Assembly: GCF_040645615.1 (NCBI RefSeq)
Contig: NZ_JBEYYO010000004.1
Location: forward strand, 239,106-303,105
Origin: Glycomyces sp040645615
Lineage (GTDB): Bacteria; Actinomycetota; Actinomycetes; Mycobacteriales; Micromonosporaceae
Direction of reading: 5' to 3'
Length of the DNA stretch: 64,000 nt
Part shown: piece after piece, positions 15,467 through 23,032 of the stretch
Numbering within the stretch: the stretch's first letter is position 1
Layout: every line of letters begins with the position of its first letter
The notes under the pieces: model-generated
Told to the model about the DNA's origin: nothing
What the model saw: the letters and a program-made list of their open reading frames with translations, nothing else
Databases searched by the model: none
Position numbers and translations under genes: made by a program

Positions 15467-17352
15467 AACGCGGTAATCCGGGCCTGTTCCGGCCCGAGCG
15501 ACCCGGAGGGATCGTCCAATTGGCCTTCCTGGGCCGCACTTCGACCTATGACCAGCAGGACCCGACATTGTCGATCCCGCGACAGTTGCGGGCCTGTCAG
15601 CTCGTCCTGCCACAGGAGGCGCTGATCGTCGCCCACTTCTACGATGTCGAATCCGGTCGCAAGGACTTGGTCGACCGAGGCAAAGGCGGCGGGCACACAC
15701 GGATGCAGATCCCCGTGCCGCGCGACGGGGGCGTGGACGACCTCCTCGAAGAAGCCCGCAGGCCCGACCGGCGCTTCGACGTGGTCATCTGCGAGGACAT
15801 CGGTCGTGCGGGCAGGCGCGCTCACATCTCCACCGAGATCGAGCACCAGCTCGAAGAGGCCGGGGTGCAACTGATCGCCTCCGACGAACCCTTCCACCTC
15901 GGCGGGTCCGGTCGGCGGCCCAAGAGCTCCACTCAAGTGCTCACCCGGCGTATGAAGCAAGGTGTCGCGGAGTGGTACGTCATCGAGATGCTCGAGAAGG
16001 CGTGGGGCGGCTTCGAAATGCACACCGAGCAAGGCTACAACGTCGGCAAGCCCTGCTACGGCTACCGCGCCAAGCACCTGCCCCACCCCGTCCCCGCGAA
16101 ACGCGACAAGGGCATCAAGAAGAGCATGCTCGAAGTCCACCCGGTCGAAGGGCCCGTCGTGCAACGGTCCTTCAACTGGCGCATCACCGAACGGCTCGGC
16201 TATCAAGCCATCGCCGACCGACTGAACGAAGACCCCGTGCTTAATCCACCACCAACCCCGGTCATCCCTTCACGTGCCGTCGGCTGCTGGACCTCCTCGA
16301 ACGTCCGCGACATGATCACCAACCCCAAACACACCGGCCACATGGTCTGGAACCGCCGAGCACGGAAAGGCAAGGGCCGCAACCGTGCCAATCCGGTCGA
16401 GGAATGGGTGTGGTCACCCGAGCCAGTGCACGAACCGCTGGTGAGTCTCGAAGACTTCGTCCAAGCCCAGGAAGTCGCCAAGCGCACCAACCGATCACGC
16501 TCGCGAAAGAGTTCCCACCAAGCAGCGAAGAACGAGTATCCGCTGCGCAGCTTCGTGTTCCACGAGCAATGCGGGCGTCGCATGTTCGGCAACCAGCGCC
16601 GCGAAAGCCGCTACCATTCCTGCTCACCGAAACCCGACCAGCGGCCAGACGGTCACCCACATACCGTCCGCGTCCGCGAAGACGTCCTCCTGGACGGCAT
16701 CAACACCTTCCTCGCCGCCTATGTTCTCGGCCCCTATCGGAAAGAGATCCTTCAGGGCAACCTCTCCAAACTCCATGAAGCAAAGATCGACGAACATGCC
16801 GGTCGCGCCAGCGCGCTGGAAAAAGCGCTGGCCGAAACCGAAGCGAAACTCTGGCGGCTCGGCAGCCACCTCGAATCAGCAGACGAACTCGATGAAGGTC
16901 TCCTACAGGTGATGAACCAACGAAGCGCAGACCTGCGTGCCCAGCAGCAACAGATCAAGAACCAATTGGCAGATCTCGCAGAGTCCGCATGTGAAGTGGC
17001 GAACCCGGACCTCATCGATGAACTACCCATCTCCAAGATCGATCTTCATCGAATGCCGGTAGAACTCGCCCGCCGCCTGTTCGAAGCGCTCCGACTCACC
17101 GTCACCTACGATCATGCAACCAGGAACGCCGTGTGCCAGATCACTTTGATTGGCGAGACCATCCGCGCCGTCCAGATGGCCATTGCCGACGTCATCGCCG
17201 AGATACCCGCTGACAAGAAAGACCCACACGGCGAAAGTGGCGGCGCAGGTCTGTGTGGTGCCCCCGGCAGGATTCGAACCTGCGACACCTGGTCCCGGAA
17301 GTCACTCCGCGCATCGCGCGTGCGCTGGTCGCGAGAGCAACAGGCGCACTGA
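15418..17352 (+). CDS. large serine recombinase (integrase) of the left element
   Basis: About 644 residues from GTG 15418, preceded by GGGAGG at good spacing (TTG 15412 is possible). The resolvase domain is at about 38-190 (LAFLGRTSTYDQQDPTLSIP, with Ser at about 45 and Arg before it; CEDIGRAGRRA), then a recombinase domain (about 215-330), a zinc ribbon with HEQCGRRMFGNQ and YHSCSP, and a coiled coil (about 450-530). It would integrate and excise the left element. From 17,258 the frame reads through a tRNA-Arg fragment (APGRIRTCDTW), so the last ~31 residues are not native protein in the usual sense. Confidence 0.85.
   Translation: MAIPAAISSWGGPQRVKRGNPGLFRPERPGGIVQLAFLGRTSTYDQQDPTLSIPRQLRACQLVLPQEALIVAHFYDVESGRKDLVDRGKGGGHTRMQIPVPRDGGVDDLLEEARRPDRRFDVVICEDIGRAGRRAHISTEIEHQLEEAGVQLIASDEPFHLGGSGRRPKSSTQVLTRRMKQGVAEWYVIEMLEKAWGGFEMHTEQGYNVGKPCYGYRAKHLPHPVPAKRDKGIKKSMLEVHPVEGPVVQRSFNWRITERLGYQAIADRLNEDPVLNPPPTPVIPSRAVGCWTSSNVRDMITNPKHTGHMVWNRRARKGKGRNRANPVEEWVWSPEPVHEPLVSLEDFVQAQEVAKRTNRSRSRKSSHQAAKNEYPLRSFVFHEQCGRRMFGNQRRESRYHSCSPKPDQRPDGHPHTVRVREDVLLDGINTFLAAYVLGPYRKEILQGNLSKLHEAKIDEHAGRASALEKALAETEAKLWRLGSHLESADELDEGLLQVMNQRSADLRAQQQQIKNQLADLAESACEVANPDLIDELPISKIDLHRMPVELARRLFEALRLTVTYDHATRNAVCQITLIGETIRAVQMAIADVIAEIPADKKDPHGESGGAGLCGAPGRIRTCDTWSRKSLRASRVRWSREQQAH
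17258..17300 (-). repeat. attL: displaced tRNA-Arg 3' half, 43 bp
   Basis: Identical to 29615-29657 over 43 bases; matching stops at 17257 and 17301. It spans the tRNA 3' end through the anticodon loop. It lies inside the reading frame of the serine recombinase gene. Confidence 0.93.
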
Positions 17353-17406
17353 GCTGCGACACAGCCAGTTCTGCCGTCCGTGGTCGTCCGTCACCCACCG
17401 CAGAGA

Positions 17407-17482
17407 TTGGCCCCCCATTTGGCTCCCCCGGCCGCCTCCCACCCAGGTAATCCGCGCGCGGGTGGCCCCCCGATTGGCCCCC
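17407..17482. promoter_or_regulatory. TTGGCYCCC repeats beside attL, candidate integrase arm sites
   Basis: Four close copies lie at 17407 (TTGGCCCCCC), 17418 (TTTGGCTCCC), 17463 (TGGCCCCCC) and 17474 (TTGGCCCCC). A further TTTGGCTCC is at 29533 beside attR. Short direct repeats flanking both ends of a tyrosine-integrase element are what arm-type binding sites look like. Otherwise 17,353-17,642 holds no gene. Confidence 0.45.
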
Positions 17483-17642
17483 AGAATCACAGAGTGCCGC
17501 AGCGAACGAATTCCCGCGACACCTGCCCTGACCTGCGAAAACTCGACCCCCTGAGAGCGATTCTGCGGGCCGTTGAGCCCATGCCCCTGTCTCGGGTAGG
17601 GGCCGGTACGGCTCAGGAACCCTCAGGCGGTCGGTTTTCGGG

Positions 17643-17885
17643 CTATTCGGCGACGAACGTACCGCGTCCGGGCACGGTGACCAGGATTTCGGCGTCGATG
17701 AGGATGCGGAGCGCCTTGCGGGTGGTTTCGCGGGCGAGGCCGTAAGTCTGGACGAGTTGCGCTTCGGAGAGGATGCGGCGGCCTGGTGCCCAGTCGCCGC
17801 GTTCGATGCGGGCGCGCAGGATCTCGGCGAGCTGTTGATAGACCGGCGTCGCCGCGTCGTGGTCGATCTCTGCATCCGCGTCCAT
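17643..17885 (-). CDS. GntR-type winged-helix regulator without effector domain, 80 aa
   Basis: An 80-residue protein from ATG 17885, consisting almost only of a GntR winged helix: PVYQQLAEILRARIERGDW, LSEAQLVQTYGLARETTRKA, then VPGRGTFVAE. Missing effector domain and leftward direction suggest a simple repressor, autoregulating or controlling the divergent genes from 18,049. Repeats at 17931-17960 lie in its upstream region. Confidence 0.8.
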   Translation of the reverse strand: MDADAEIDHDAATPVYQQLAEILRARIERGDWAPGRRILSEAQLVQTYGLARETTRKALRILIDAEILVTVPGRGTFVAE

Positions 17886-17930
17886 GCCCTGACCGTAGAC
17901 GGGAATCGGTGCCCATCTACCAGTATCAAC

Positions 17931-17960
17931 GTCTCTAGACGTCCATAGACAGGCATAGAC
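17931..17960. promoter_or_regulatory. three tandem 10-bp repeats, likely operator
   Basis: GTCTCTAGAC, GTCCATAGAC and AGGCATAGAC follow one another directly; GACCGTAGAC lies at 17891. They sit between the divergent GntR gene and the 111-aa gene, upstream of a -10-like TAGGAT at about 17969. One full helical turn per repeat favours cooperative repressor binding. Confidence 0.5.
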
Positions 17961-18048
17961 ATGATGGTTAGGATGAGGGAAAGCTGAACCCTGGCGGCCC
18001 TTGCACGGCCCCAGGGTGTGGCCTCACCTGAGCTGACAGGAGTGAGAC

Positions 18049-18384
18049 ATGCCCAGCCTATCGGGCACCGCCGAGCCGTGGGAAGCCCGCGAAGCCGAGC
18101 CGATGATCGGCGGCATCGTGCCCGACCGCATGAACTACGTCGCCGACTGGCGCACCGGCCTGACCACTACGGAGTTGTTCCTCGACCGCTCCCGTGGTGA
18201 CGGGTACTTGGTCCTCCTCGATGGCCGCCGCCCCGAGGAACACATCGCGACCGTCTTCACCATTGCCGGACGGCTGCACGGGATCGTGTGGCGCGGCTCG
18301 GCCGACCACCGCGACGCGCCTTGGCGGGCAGGCCAATACGAGCAAGCCGCGCACACCATCGCCAAGGTGTACGAGGTTCAATAA
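18049..18384 (+). CDS. hypothetical AICE protein, 111 aa
   Basis: ATG 18049 with GACAGGAGTG upstream. Features include IGGIVPDRMNYVADWRTGLT and a basic/His-rich centre (GIVWRGSADHRDAPW). No Cys and no membrane segment. Proteins of this type sit early in AICEs; function is unknown to me. Confidence 0.6.
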   Translation: MPSLSGTAEPWEAREAEPMIGGIVPDRMNYVADWRTGLTTTELFLDRSRGDGYLVLLDGRRPEEHIATVFTIAGRLHGIVWRGSADHRDAPWRAGQYEQAAHTIAKVYEVQ

Positions 18385-18509
18385 GAGGCCAGTTGAATCA
18401 GGACCCTGCGTTCACGGAACCTGGAGCAATTTAAGCGGGAGTTCGGCACTGACTTCCGAAAGCTCCCTCCAGTACCTCATGTTCACGAGGGACCGAGTAA
18501 AATCCGTAC

Positions 18510-19277
18510 ATGGAAAACCCTGCATACGAGCTTCTTCAGCTTCTGGAGAAGTGGCAACCGAAGGACTCGACCAAGTCAATCGCAGCAGCACGAGGCGGAG
18601 GGTCCTCGGCGGAAGACATCACGTTCTGGGCGGAACACCGCAAGGCGGTCAGTTACCTCCTTGCCATCGAGCGTCAGCTCGACGAGATGGAGGCAGCAAA
18701 GGACGATGTAGACGCATATCGGCAATACGTACCGATGTGGTACCGCGCGGTTTTCGGGCCAAAGTACAACTGGTATAACGTCGACCCCGCCCAAAACTCC
18801 AACAAACGCCTCCCCGGCCCCGACGGTGGTCGAGAGCTCGCCACTGATGCGGCCGCGTTGCTTCGCTCGCTCGGTTCGCATATCCAGACATGGAGAGTCG
18901 CCGAGACTATTCCCTCCGGGGTCCTTCCCGACCTACTCAGCGCCGTAGACGAGGCCGAGGACCTAGTACGACTTGCTGATATCCCAGATCAAGAACGACA
19001 GTATGTACTTCGTTTGATTCGCCAGGTCCGTGAAGTCCTAGCTGATGTCGAGTTGTTTGGGCAAGCTGAAAACAGGCGTCTGGTGATCGAGCTGGGCGGC
19101 GCGATGACAATCGTTTATGGCTGCGTACCCGACAGAGAGAAGACGAAAGCCGGAAGCGTCATCGGTCGTATTCTTCGTGGCGGAATTGCTCGCGTGACAG
19201 GGAAAGCGCTCGACACCGCAGTGGTATCGGGCGTTCAGGAGCTAGGACCAGCAATTGGCGATGCGATCGGACTCTAG
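18510..19277 (+). CDS. uncharacterised cargo protein, 255 aa, all-helical
   Basis: A 255-residue soluble protein rich in helix-forming residues (YELLQLLEKWQ; YLLAIERQLDEMEAAKDDVD; LRLIRQVREVLADVELF), with Trp/Tyr in the middle (MWYRAVFGPKYNWYNV) and a hydrophobic C-terminus with Gly-rich GRILRGGIARVTG. More AT-ending codons than the neighbours suggest separate acquisition. It lies where AICEs often carry cargo, before the repeat array. No family recognised; defence or exclusion is possible but unsupported. Confidence 0.6.
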   Translation: MENPAYELLQLLEKWQPKDSTKSIAAARGGGSSAEDITFWAEHRKAVSYLLAIERQLDEMEAAKDDVDAYRQYVPMWYRAVFGPKYNWYNVDPAQNSNKRLPGPDGGRELATDAAALLRSLGSHIQTWRVAETIPSGVLPDLLSAVDEAEDLVRLADIPDQERQYVLRLIRQVREVLADVELFGQAENRRLVIELGGAMTIVYGCVPDREKTKAGSVIGRILRGGIARVTGKALDTAVVSGVQELGPAIGDAIGL

Positions 19278-19344
19278 CTCGCCCCTTGCGCATTGCCGCC
19301 CTTTTGCGCGGAGGACCTTCAAAGATCACGGCCAGAGACACAAC

Positions 19345-19562
19345 TGACAGAAGTGACAGAACCGCGTAGAGACCCGTTTCACCAGCGAAAACTTGCTCAT
19401 CGAGCTCAGCGACAGAACCGCACCAGAAATGCACTGGCAAGTGACAGAACTCGGCCGACCTGAAGGTCGGCCGAGTTCTGTCATGCAATTGTCGGAGTTC
19501 TGTCCTGATCCTCACCGTGCGCGTTTTCGCAGTTCAGTGAAGCTTCCGCCGCGTTCTGTCAC
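19345..19562. repeat. GACAGAAC repeat array with 19-bp hairpin, candidate oriV or transfer locus
   Basis: Copies of (T)GACAGAA(C) lie at 19345 (variant ending G), 19354, 19411 and 19442 on plus and, inverted as GTTCTGTC, at 19475, 19497 and 19553. Copies 19442 and 19475 are part of a perfect inverted repeat: arms 19442-19460 and 19465-19483, loop TGAA. The array fills the gap between convergent genes, so it is not a promoter region. Iterons of a replication origin, a clt-type transfer site or a bidirectional terminator flanked by repeats are the candidates. Confidence 0.7.
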
Positions 19563-19599
19563 TTGTGGCAGTTGTGTCCAGGTCAGTGACTGCCGGTGA

Positions 19600-20256
19600 T
19601 CAGAAGATATCCACCACAAGGTCGGCACCCGCGTCCTGGAGCCGTTCGGCCTTGCCTGGCTTGTTGGCGTAGCCGATCGTCATGACCTCGGCGGCCCTGC
19701 CAGCCTCGATGTCGGTGACCGAGTCGCCGACGAAGCAGGCTTGCGAGGGCTCGATACCCAGCGACTGGAGGGCCGCGTGAAGCAGGTGCGGGTCCGGCTT
19801 CATCCGTTCCGGCCGACCGAACGGGCGGCCGACCGTGGCGCTGATCGCGCCATCGAGCCCGTGGAGCTTGAGATACTTGGCGATCGGTCCCGCACTGTTG
19901 TTGCTGACGATCGCGACCATGAGCCCTGCCGCCCGTGCGGCGTCGATCAGGGCAGCGGCCCCGGGAGTCGGCTCGGCCGTCTCCACGGCCTCGGCCTCGG
20001 CGACGCCGAGCTGTGCGTCGACGGCTTCGACCTGATCGCCGGGCAGGCTCCCGGCCGCGACCCGAAGCACTTCCATCGGGTCGGTCTCGGGTGCGAGCAT
20101 CTCGGCGAGACTCGGAGCGACGGCCCGAAGGGTCGACACGAGCTCACGCGCGATCTGAGACGCGGGATATCCGGCGAACACGCTGCACACGGGGCCGTCG
20201 AAGTCGAGCAGCAGGGCAGACTTCCCCGCCAAGGCGGCTTGCGGGTCGAGTCTCAT
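19600..20256 (-). CDS. HAD-superfamily hydrolase (phosphoglycolate-phosphatase-like)
   Basis: 218 residues from ATG 20256, overlapping the stop of the GntR gene (ATGA). HAD motif I LLDFDGPVCS (nucleophile Asp), motif II VAIVSNN, and motif III/IV MKPDPHLL with CFVGDSVTDIEAG are all present, with a helical cap domain between. It is co-transcribed with the GntR-type regulator, a pair seen in other actinobacterial elements. The substrate is unknown; removal of a phosphorylated effector of the regulator is speculation. Confidence 0.8.
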   Translation of the reverse strand: MRLDPQAALAGKSALLLDFDGPVCSVFAGYPASQIARELVSTLRAVAPSLAEMLAPETDPMEVLRVAAGSLPGDQVEAVDAQLGVAEAEAVETAEPTPGAAALIDAARAAGLMVAIVSNNSAGPIAKYLKLHGLDGAISATVGRPFGRPERMKPDPHLLHAALQSLGIEPSQACFVGDSVTDIEAGRAAEVMTIGYANKPGKAERLQDAGADLVVDIF

Positions 20257-21134
20257 CCGACCTCCCGAGGCGACGCCACGGTGTTCCACACCGAGTCGAA
20301 CCAGGTGCGCGCGGACTCCACGAACATCTCGCCCTGCTCGGCGTCCTCGCCGGTGCTGGAGAAGTGGAACAGGCTGGCGTCCTTGCCCATCGGGTCGAAG
20401 ACTTCGACACGGTCGCCGTTGACCGGCACCGAGTGTTGAACGATCGGGTAGAACCCGAAGAACACCTCGGAGTCGTTGAGGATGAACAGCTTGAAGACTG
20501 GGGCAATGCCGTGCATTCGGACCTCGACCGAGCCGGACTTGATGAGGCCGAGTTCTTCCAGCTCGTGTACGTCGTTCACGATCGACTCCAAGGCTCGATC
20601 CGTGATGCGCGCCATTCGCTCGGTTACGCGCACGGGGTCCTCAGCCGGATCGACGGGGACCGGCAGTGACATCGGCATCCGCATGTCGGACACCATGATG
20701 CGCAGCTTCACGTCCTGAGGTGTCAACTCCCCCAGGCGGATGCGGTCGAGCGGTTCGAGCATGACGCCCTTGAGCGTCTCCCCGGAGAACCCGGCGAAGT
20801 CGATCGACACATGGTCGTCCTGGAAGAGCGCTTCGACGTGCGGGCGCAGTTCCACGGTGCGGTGGGTCTTGACGCGGACACGAGGCAGTCGGCCCTGCTG
20901 GCTGACGACCAGTTTTTCTTTGTCGGTGAGGATCGCGATTGCACTCTTGACCGTCTCGCGCGCGACGCCGAAACGGTTCTGAAGTTTCTGGTTGGAGGGC
21001 AGGGTCTCTCCGGGAGCGAACTTGCCCGTGAGGATCGCCGCCTTGAGCCGATTGGCGATCTGGGTCGAGAAGCTGTCGGAGCTGTCCGGGTCGAGTTTCC
21101 CCAGGAAGTCGTACTCGTCTGTGTACTCAGCCAT
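20253..21134 (-). CDS. GntR-family regulator of AICE transfer genes
   Basis: 293 residues from ATG 21134. The winged helix at about 20-90 (LKAAILTGKFAPGETLPSNQ; LQNRFGVARETVKSAIAIL) is followed by a ~200-residue domain with FFGFYPIVQH and FDPMGKDASLFHF, of a type attached to GntR domains in AICE regulators. It resembles KorSA-like repressors by position and direction. Operator-like CTAGCC repeats and a promoter lie just upstream at 21151-21248. It most likely represses its own gene and the rightward transfer operon. Confidence 0.8.
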   Translation of the reverse strand: MAEYTDEYDFLGKLDPDSSDSFSTQIANRLKAAILTGKFAPGETLPSNQKLQNRFGVARETVKSAIAILTDKEKLVVSQQGRLPRVRVKTHRTVELRPHVEALFQDDHVSIDFAGFSGETLKGVMLEPLDRIRLGELTPQDVKLRIMVSDMRMPMSLPVPVDPAEDPVRVTERMARITDRALESIVNDVHELEELGLIKSGSVEVRMHGIAPVFKLFILNDSEVFFGFYPIVQHSVPVNGDRVEVFDPMGKDASLFHFSSTGEDAEQGEMFVESARTWFDSVWNTVASPREVG

Positions 21135-21150
21135 GCGACCAGATTAGCAC

Positions 21151-21248
21151 CTGGCTAGCCAGGATAGAAATTTCTCATCCAAACGCTTGACATGACTAGC
21201 CAAGCTCCGTAGGGTCATTCTCAACCAACCTGGCTAGTCAGGTTGGTT
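21151..21248. promoter_or_regulatory. GntR operators: three CTAG-centred inverted repeats
   Basis: CTGGCTAGCCAG at 21151-21162 is a perfect palindrome, TGACTAGCCAAG lies at 21193-21204, and the third has perfect 10-bp arms (AACCAACCTG at 21223-21232 and its complement at 21239-21248) around GCTAGT. All lie between the divergent GntR gene and the rightward transfer genes, one inside the spacer of a consensus promoter. Confidence 0.75.
21187..21215 (+). promoter_or_regulatory. promoter of the AICE transfer operon
   Basis: TTGACA at 21187-21192, a 17-bp spacer, then TAGGGT at 21210-21215. The spacer contains an operator copy, so a bound repressor would block RNA polymerase. It drives the genes from 21,305. 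Confidence 0.7.
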
Positions 21249-21269
21249 CGCGGCATCAAATGATGCCCT

Positions 21270-21283
21270 CCCGTCCGCCAAGA
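21270..21283 (+). repeat. 14-bp leader motif, copy 1
   Basis: CCCGTCCGCCAAGA, 21 bases before the start codon of the 58-aa gene. Identical copies are at 21564 and 28001. Confidence 0.6.
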
Positions 21284-21304
21284 CACCGATTCAAGGAGCT
21301 CCAC

Positions 21305-21481
21305 ATGGCCAAGCAGACCCGCGAAGAGCGCCAGGCCGCGAACCGCGACTACGACAAGGCGCGCGACCGCCTGAACTCCTACAAGCCCAAGGGCGGCAAA
21401 GAAGACGCCGAGTACCTGCGCCGAAACAACGCGGTGATCAAGGCCGAGGAGAAGGTCTCGTTCTGGAAGAAGCTCTCCTAG
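21305..21481 (+). CDS. small charged AICE protein, 58 aa
   Basis: ATG 21305 follows AAGGAG at good spacing. It is Lys/Arg/Asp/Glu-rich and helical (REERQAANRDYDKARDRLNS; EEKVSFWKKLS), without membrane segments. It is the first gene behind the repressed promoter. Function unknown; small basic proteins at this place may bind nucleic acid. Confidence 0.65.
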   Translation: MAKQTREERQAANRDYDKARDRLNSYKPKGGKEDAEYLRRNNAVIKAEEKVSFWKKLS

Positions 21482-21563
21482 TGGCGAAACCAGGCCTGTT
21501 CCCCCGGGGCAGGCCTGGTCCGGTTGAGGGTGGCTCCCTCCCCGCTGACGATGCCAAGCCATT

Positions 21564-21577
21564 CCCGTCCGCCAAGA
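21564..21577 (+). repeat. 14-bp leader motif, copy 2
   Basis: Identical to 21270-21283; lies 13 bases before the ATG at 21591, overlapping no gene. Confidence 0.6.
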
Positions 21578-21590
21578 CATCAAGGGAGAC

Positions 21591-21821
21591 ATGATGACCA
21601 CCGCACTCGCGACCCCCGACCGACCCGACTGGTTCGACGCGGAGCCGACGTTCGCTGACCTTGATGCGATCGAGATCGAGTGGCCCCGGATCGAGCGCGA
21701 ACTCGCCGAACTGGAGCAGGCCCTCACCGGTCCGGCCCCGGAACGGTTCGTGGCCTTCGACATTGACCGTGCCCTCGGCGACACCGTCGCTCCCGGCTTC
21801 CCGACCTTCTCACTGTCTTAG
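21591..21821 (+). CDS. DUF6284-like protein, 76 aa
   Basis: ATG 21591 with AAGGGAG upstream. The acidic pattern AEPTFADLDAIEIEWPRIER with ELAELEQAL matches small proteins I know as DUF6284 from actinobacterial elements. Family function is not established. It is followed after nine bases by the SpdB-like gene. Confidence 0.7.
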   Translation: MMTTALATPDRPDWFDAEPTFADLDAIEIEWPRIERELAELEQALTGPAPERFVAFDIDRALGDTVAPGFPTFSLS

Positions 21822-21830
21822 GGGTGCGAC

Positions 21831-22943
21831 GTGACGACCTTCATCGAGACGCACACCGAGGCCCCGGTTTACCCGGCCGCCGAGGCCGCCACCCCGGTCA
21901 CGGACCGGATGACGGCCCAGCCGACCGTCGCTGATGCCTGGTGGCTCGTGCTGGGGGAGACCGCTTCCCACGCCGCGATCACGGCCGTGTTCTACGCCGT
22001 GTGCCTGGTCGCGGCCATCTTCGGTCAGTCCCTGGTCGGCATCGCCGTGTTGGGCCTCGCGCCCTGGTTCGCCATCACCCTCGCCGCCGCCCTGGAACTG
22101 GCGGGCGTGAAGTTCGCGTTCGACGCCGCCGTCGCCCGCGCCGCCGGGGAACACGCGGTCCTCCCGCAGGCACTCTCGTACGTCCTCGCCGCGATCGCCG
22201 TGGGCGTCAATATCTTCGGTCACCTGGTCATGGGTGACGTCTTCGGCGCGGCCGTGTTCGGCCTGTTCTCCGCTCTGGCGTTCATCGCCTTCACCATCCG
22301 TGCCGAGTTCCGCCGCCGCCAGGCCGACCGCGCCAACGGCAAGGCCGCCCACCCCACCCCCGCCTACGGTCTCGGACGCTGGGTACGCCACCACGCGGTC
22401 ACCAAGCGCGCCAAGGCCCTCGCCGCCGCCGACCCCGCCTTGGGCCTGTACGGCTCCCTGGCCGCCGCCGCCGACGCCATCGCCGCCGAGGCCCGCCGGG
22501 TCGAGATCGCCGGGCTCCTGCGCCGCAAGGCCCTTGCCGACTTCGGCGGGGACAAGCTCCGTGCCTCCCTCTACGTCGCCCAATACGACCTCGACCGCAT
22601 CGCCGCCGAACTGTGCGCAGCCGCCGACCACACCGCCGCCGTCACCGACATCGCCACCGACCTCCACAACGGACGCACCACCACGGCCGCTCCGGTCGCC
22701 GAGACGCCCACCCCAGTCCGCGCGTCCAAGCCGCGCCAGGCCCGTACCGGTACGGCCAAGGCCAAGCGCACCAATGCTGCCGACGACGCCGCCATGGTGG
22801 CCCGACTCCGGGCTCTCACAGCCGAGACCGGTACGGCCGTCTCCATCAACCGGGCCCGGACCGTCCTCGGCGTCGGCACCGGTCGAGCCAAGCGCCTCAT
22901 CGCCCTCGCAACCGCTCCGGCCGACGTCCCGGCCGCCGACTGA
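21831..22943 (+). CDS. SpdB-like mycelial spread membrane protein (DUF2637-type)
   Basis: 370 residues from GTG 21831. Membrane segments lie at about 42-65, 70-95, 118-140 and 145-163, as in DUF2637/SpdB proteins; then a cytoplasmic helical part and a C-terminal helix-turn-helix-like region (TAVSINRARTVLGVGTGRAK). Spd proteins help plasmid DNA spread along hyphal cross-walls after TraB transfer. It is directly upstream of the translocase. Confidence 0.75.
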   Translation: MTTFIETHTEAPVYPAAEAATPVTDRMTAQPTVADAWWLVLGETASHAAITAVFYAVCLVAAIFGQSLVGIAVLGLAPWFAITLAAALELAGVKFAFDAAVARAAGEHAVLPQALSYVLAAIAVGVNIFGHLVMGDVFGAAVFGLFSALAFIAFTIRAEFRRRQADRANGKAAHPTPAYGLGRWVRHHAVTKRAKALAAADPALGLYGSLAAAADAIAAEARRVEIAGLLRRKALADFGGDKLRASLYVAQYDLDRIAAELCAAADHTAAVTDIATDLHNGRTTTAAPVAETPTPVRASKPRQARTGTAKAKRTNAADDAAMVARLRALTAETGTAVSINRARTVLGVGTGRAKRLIALATAPADVPAAD

Positions 22944-23032
22944 CTTTCCTCTCGGGTGCGGCGCGGCACTGCTGCTCGACCGCGTCGCACCCCTACCGCC
23001 GCTCACCACCGCTCTGAATCGCAAGGGAGCCA

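Larger units (their letters stand above)
1..17257. mobile_element. right part of an integrative element with Tad pilus, methyltransferase and serine recombinase
   Basis: The block from the truncated membrane protein to the recombinase has mobile-element content (integrase, orphan methylase, self-contained pilus operon) and ends exactly where a tRNA-Arg 3' fragment begins. The left end is outside the window and no second attachment repeat is visible, so the boundary and mobility are inference. Confidence 0.5.

Noticed and set aside
17258..17300. Second functional tRNA gene at attL
   Set aside because: Only the 3' half is present; the 5' half is replaced by element sequence.
17150..17554. Frame across attL on plus
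   Set aside because: Overlaps the recombinase end and tRNA fragment; no independent start or product.
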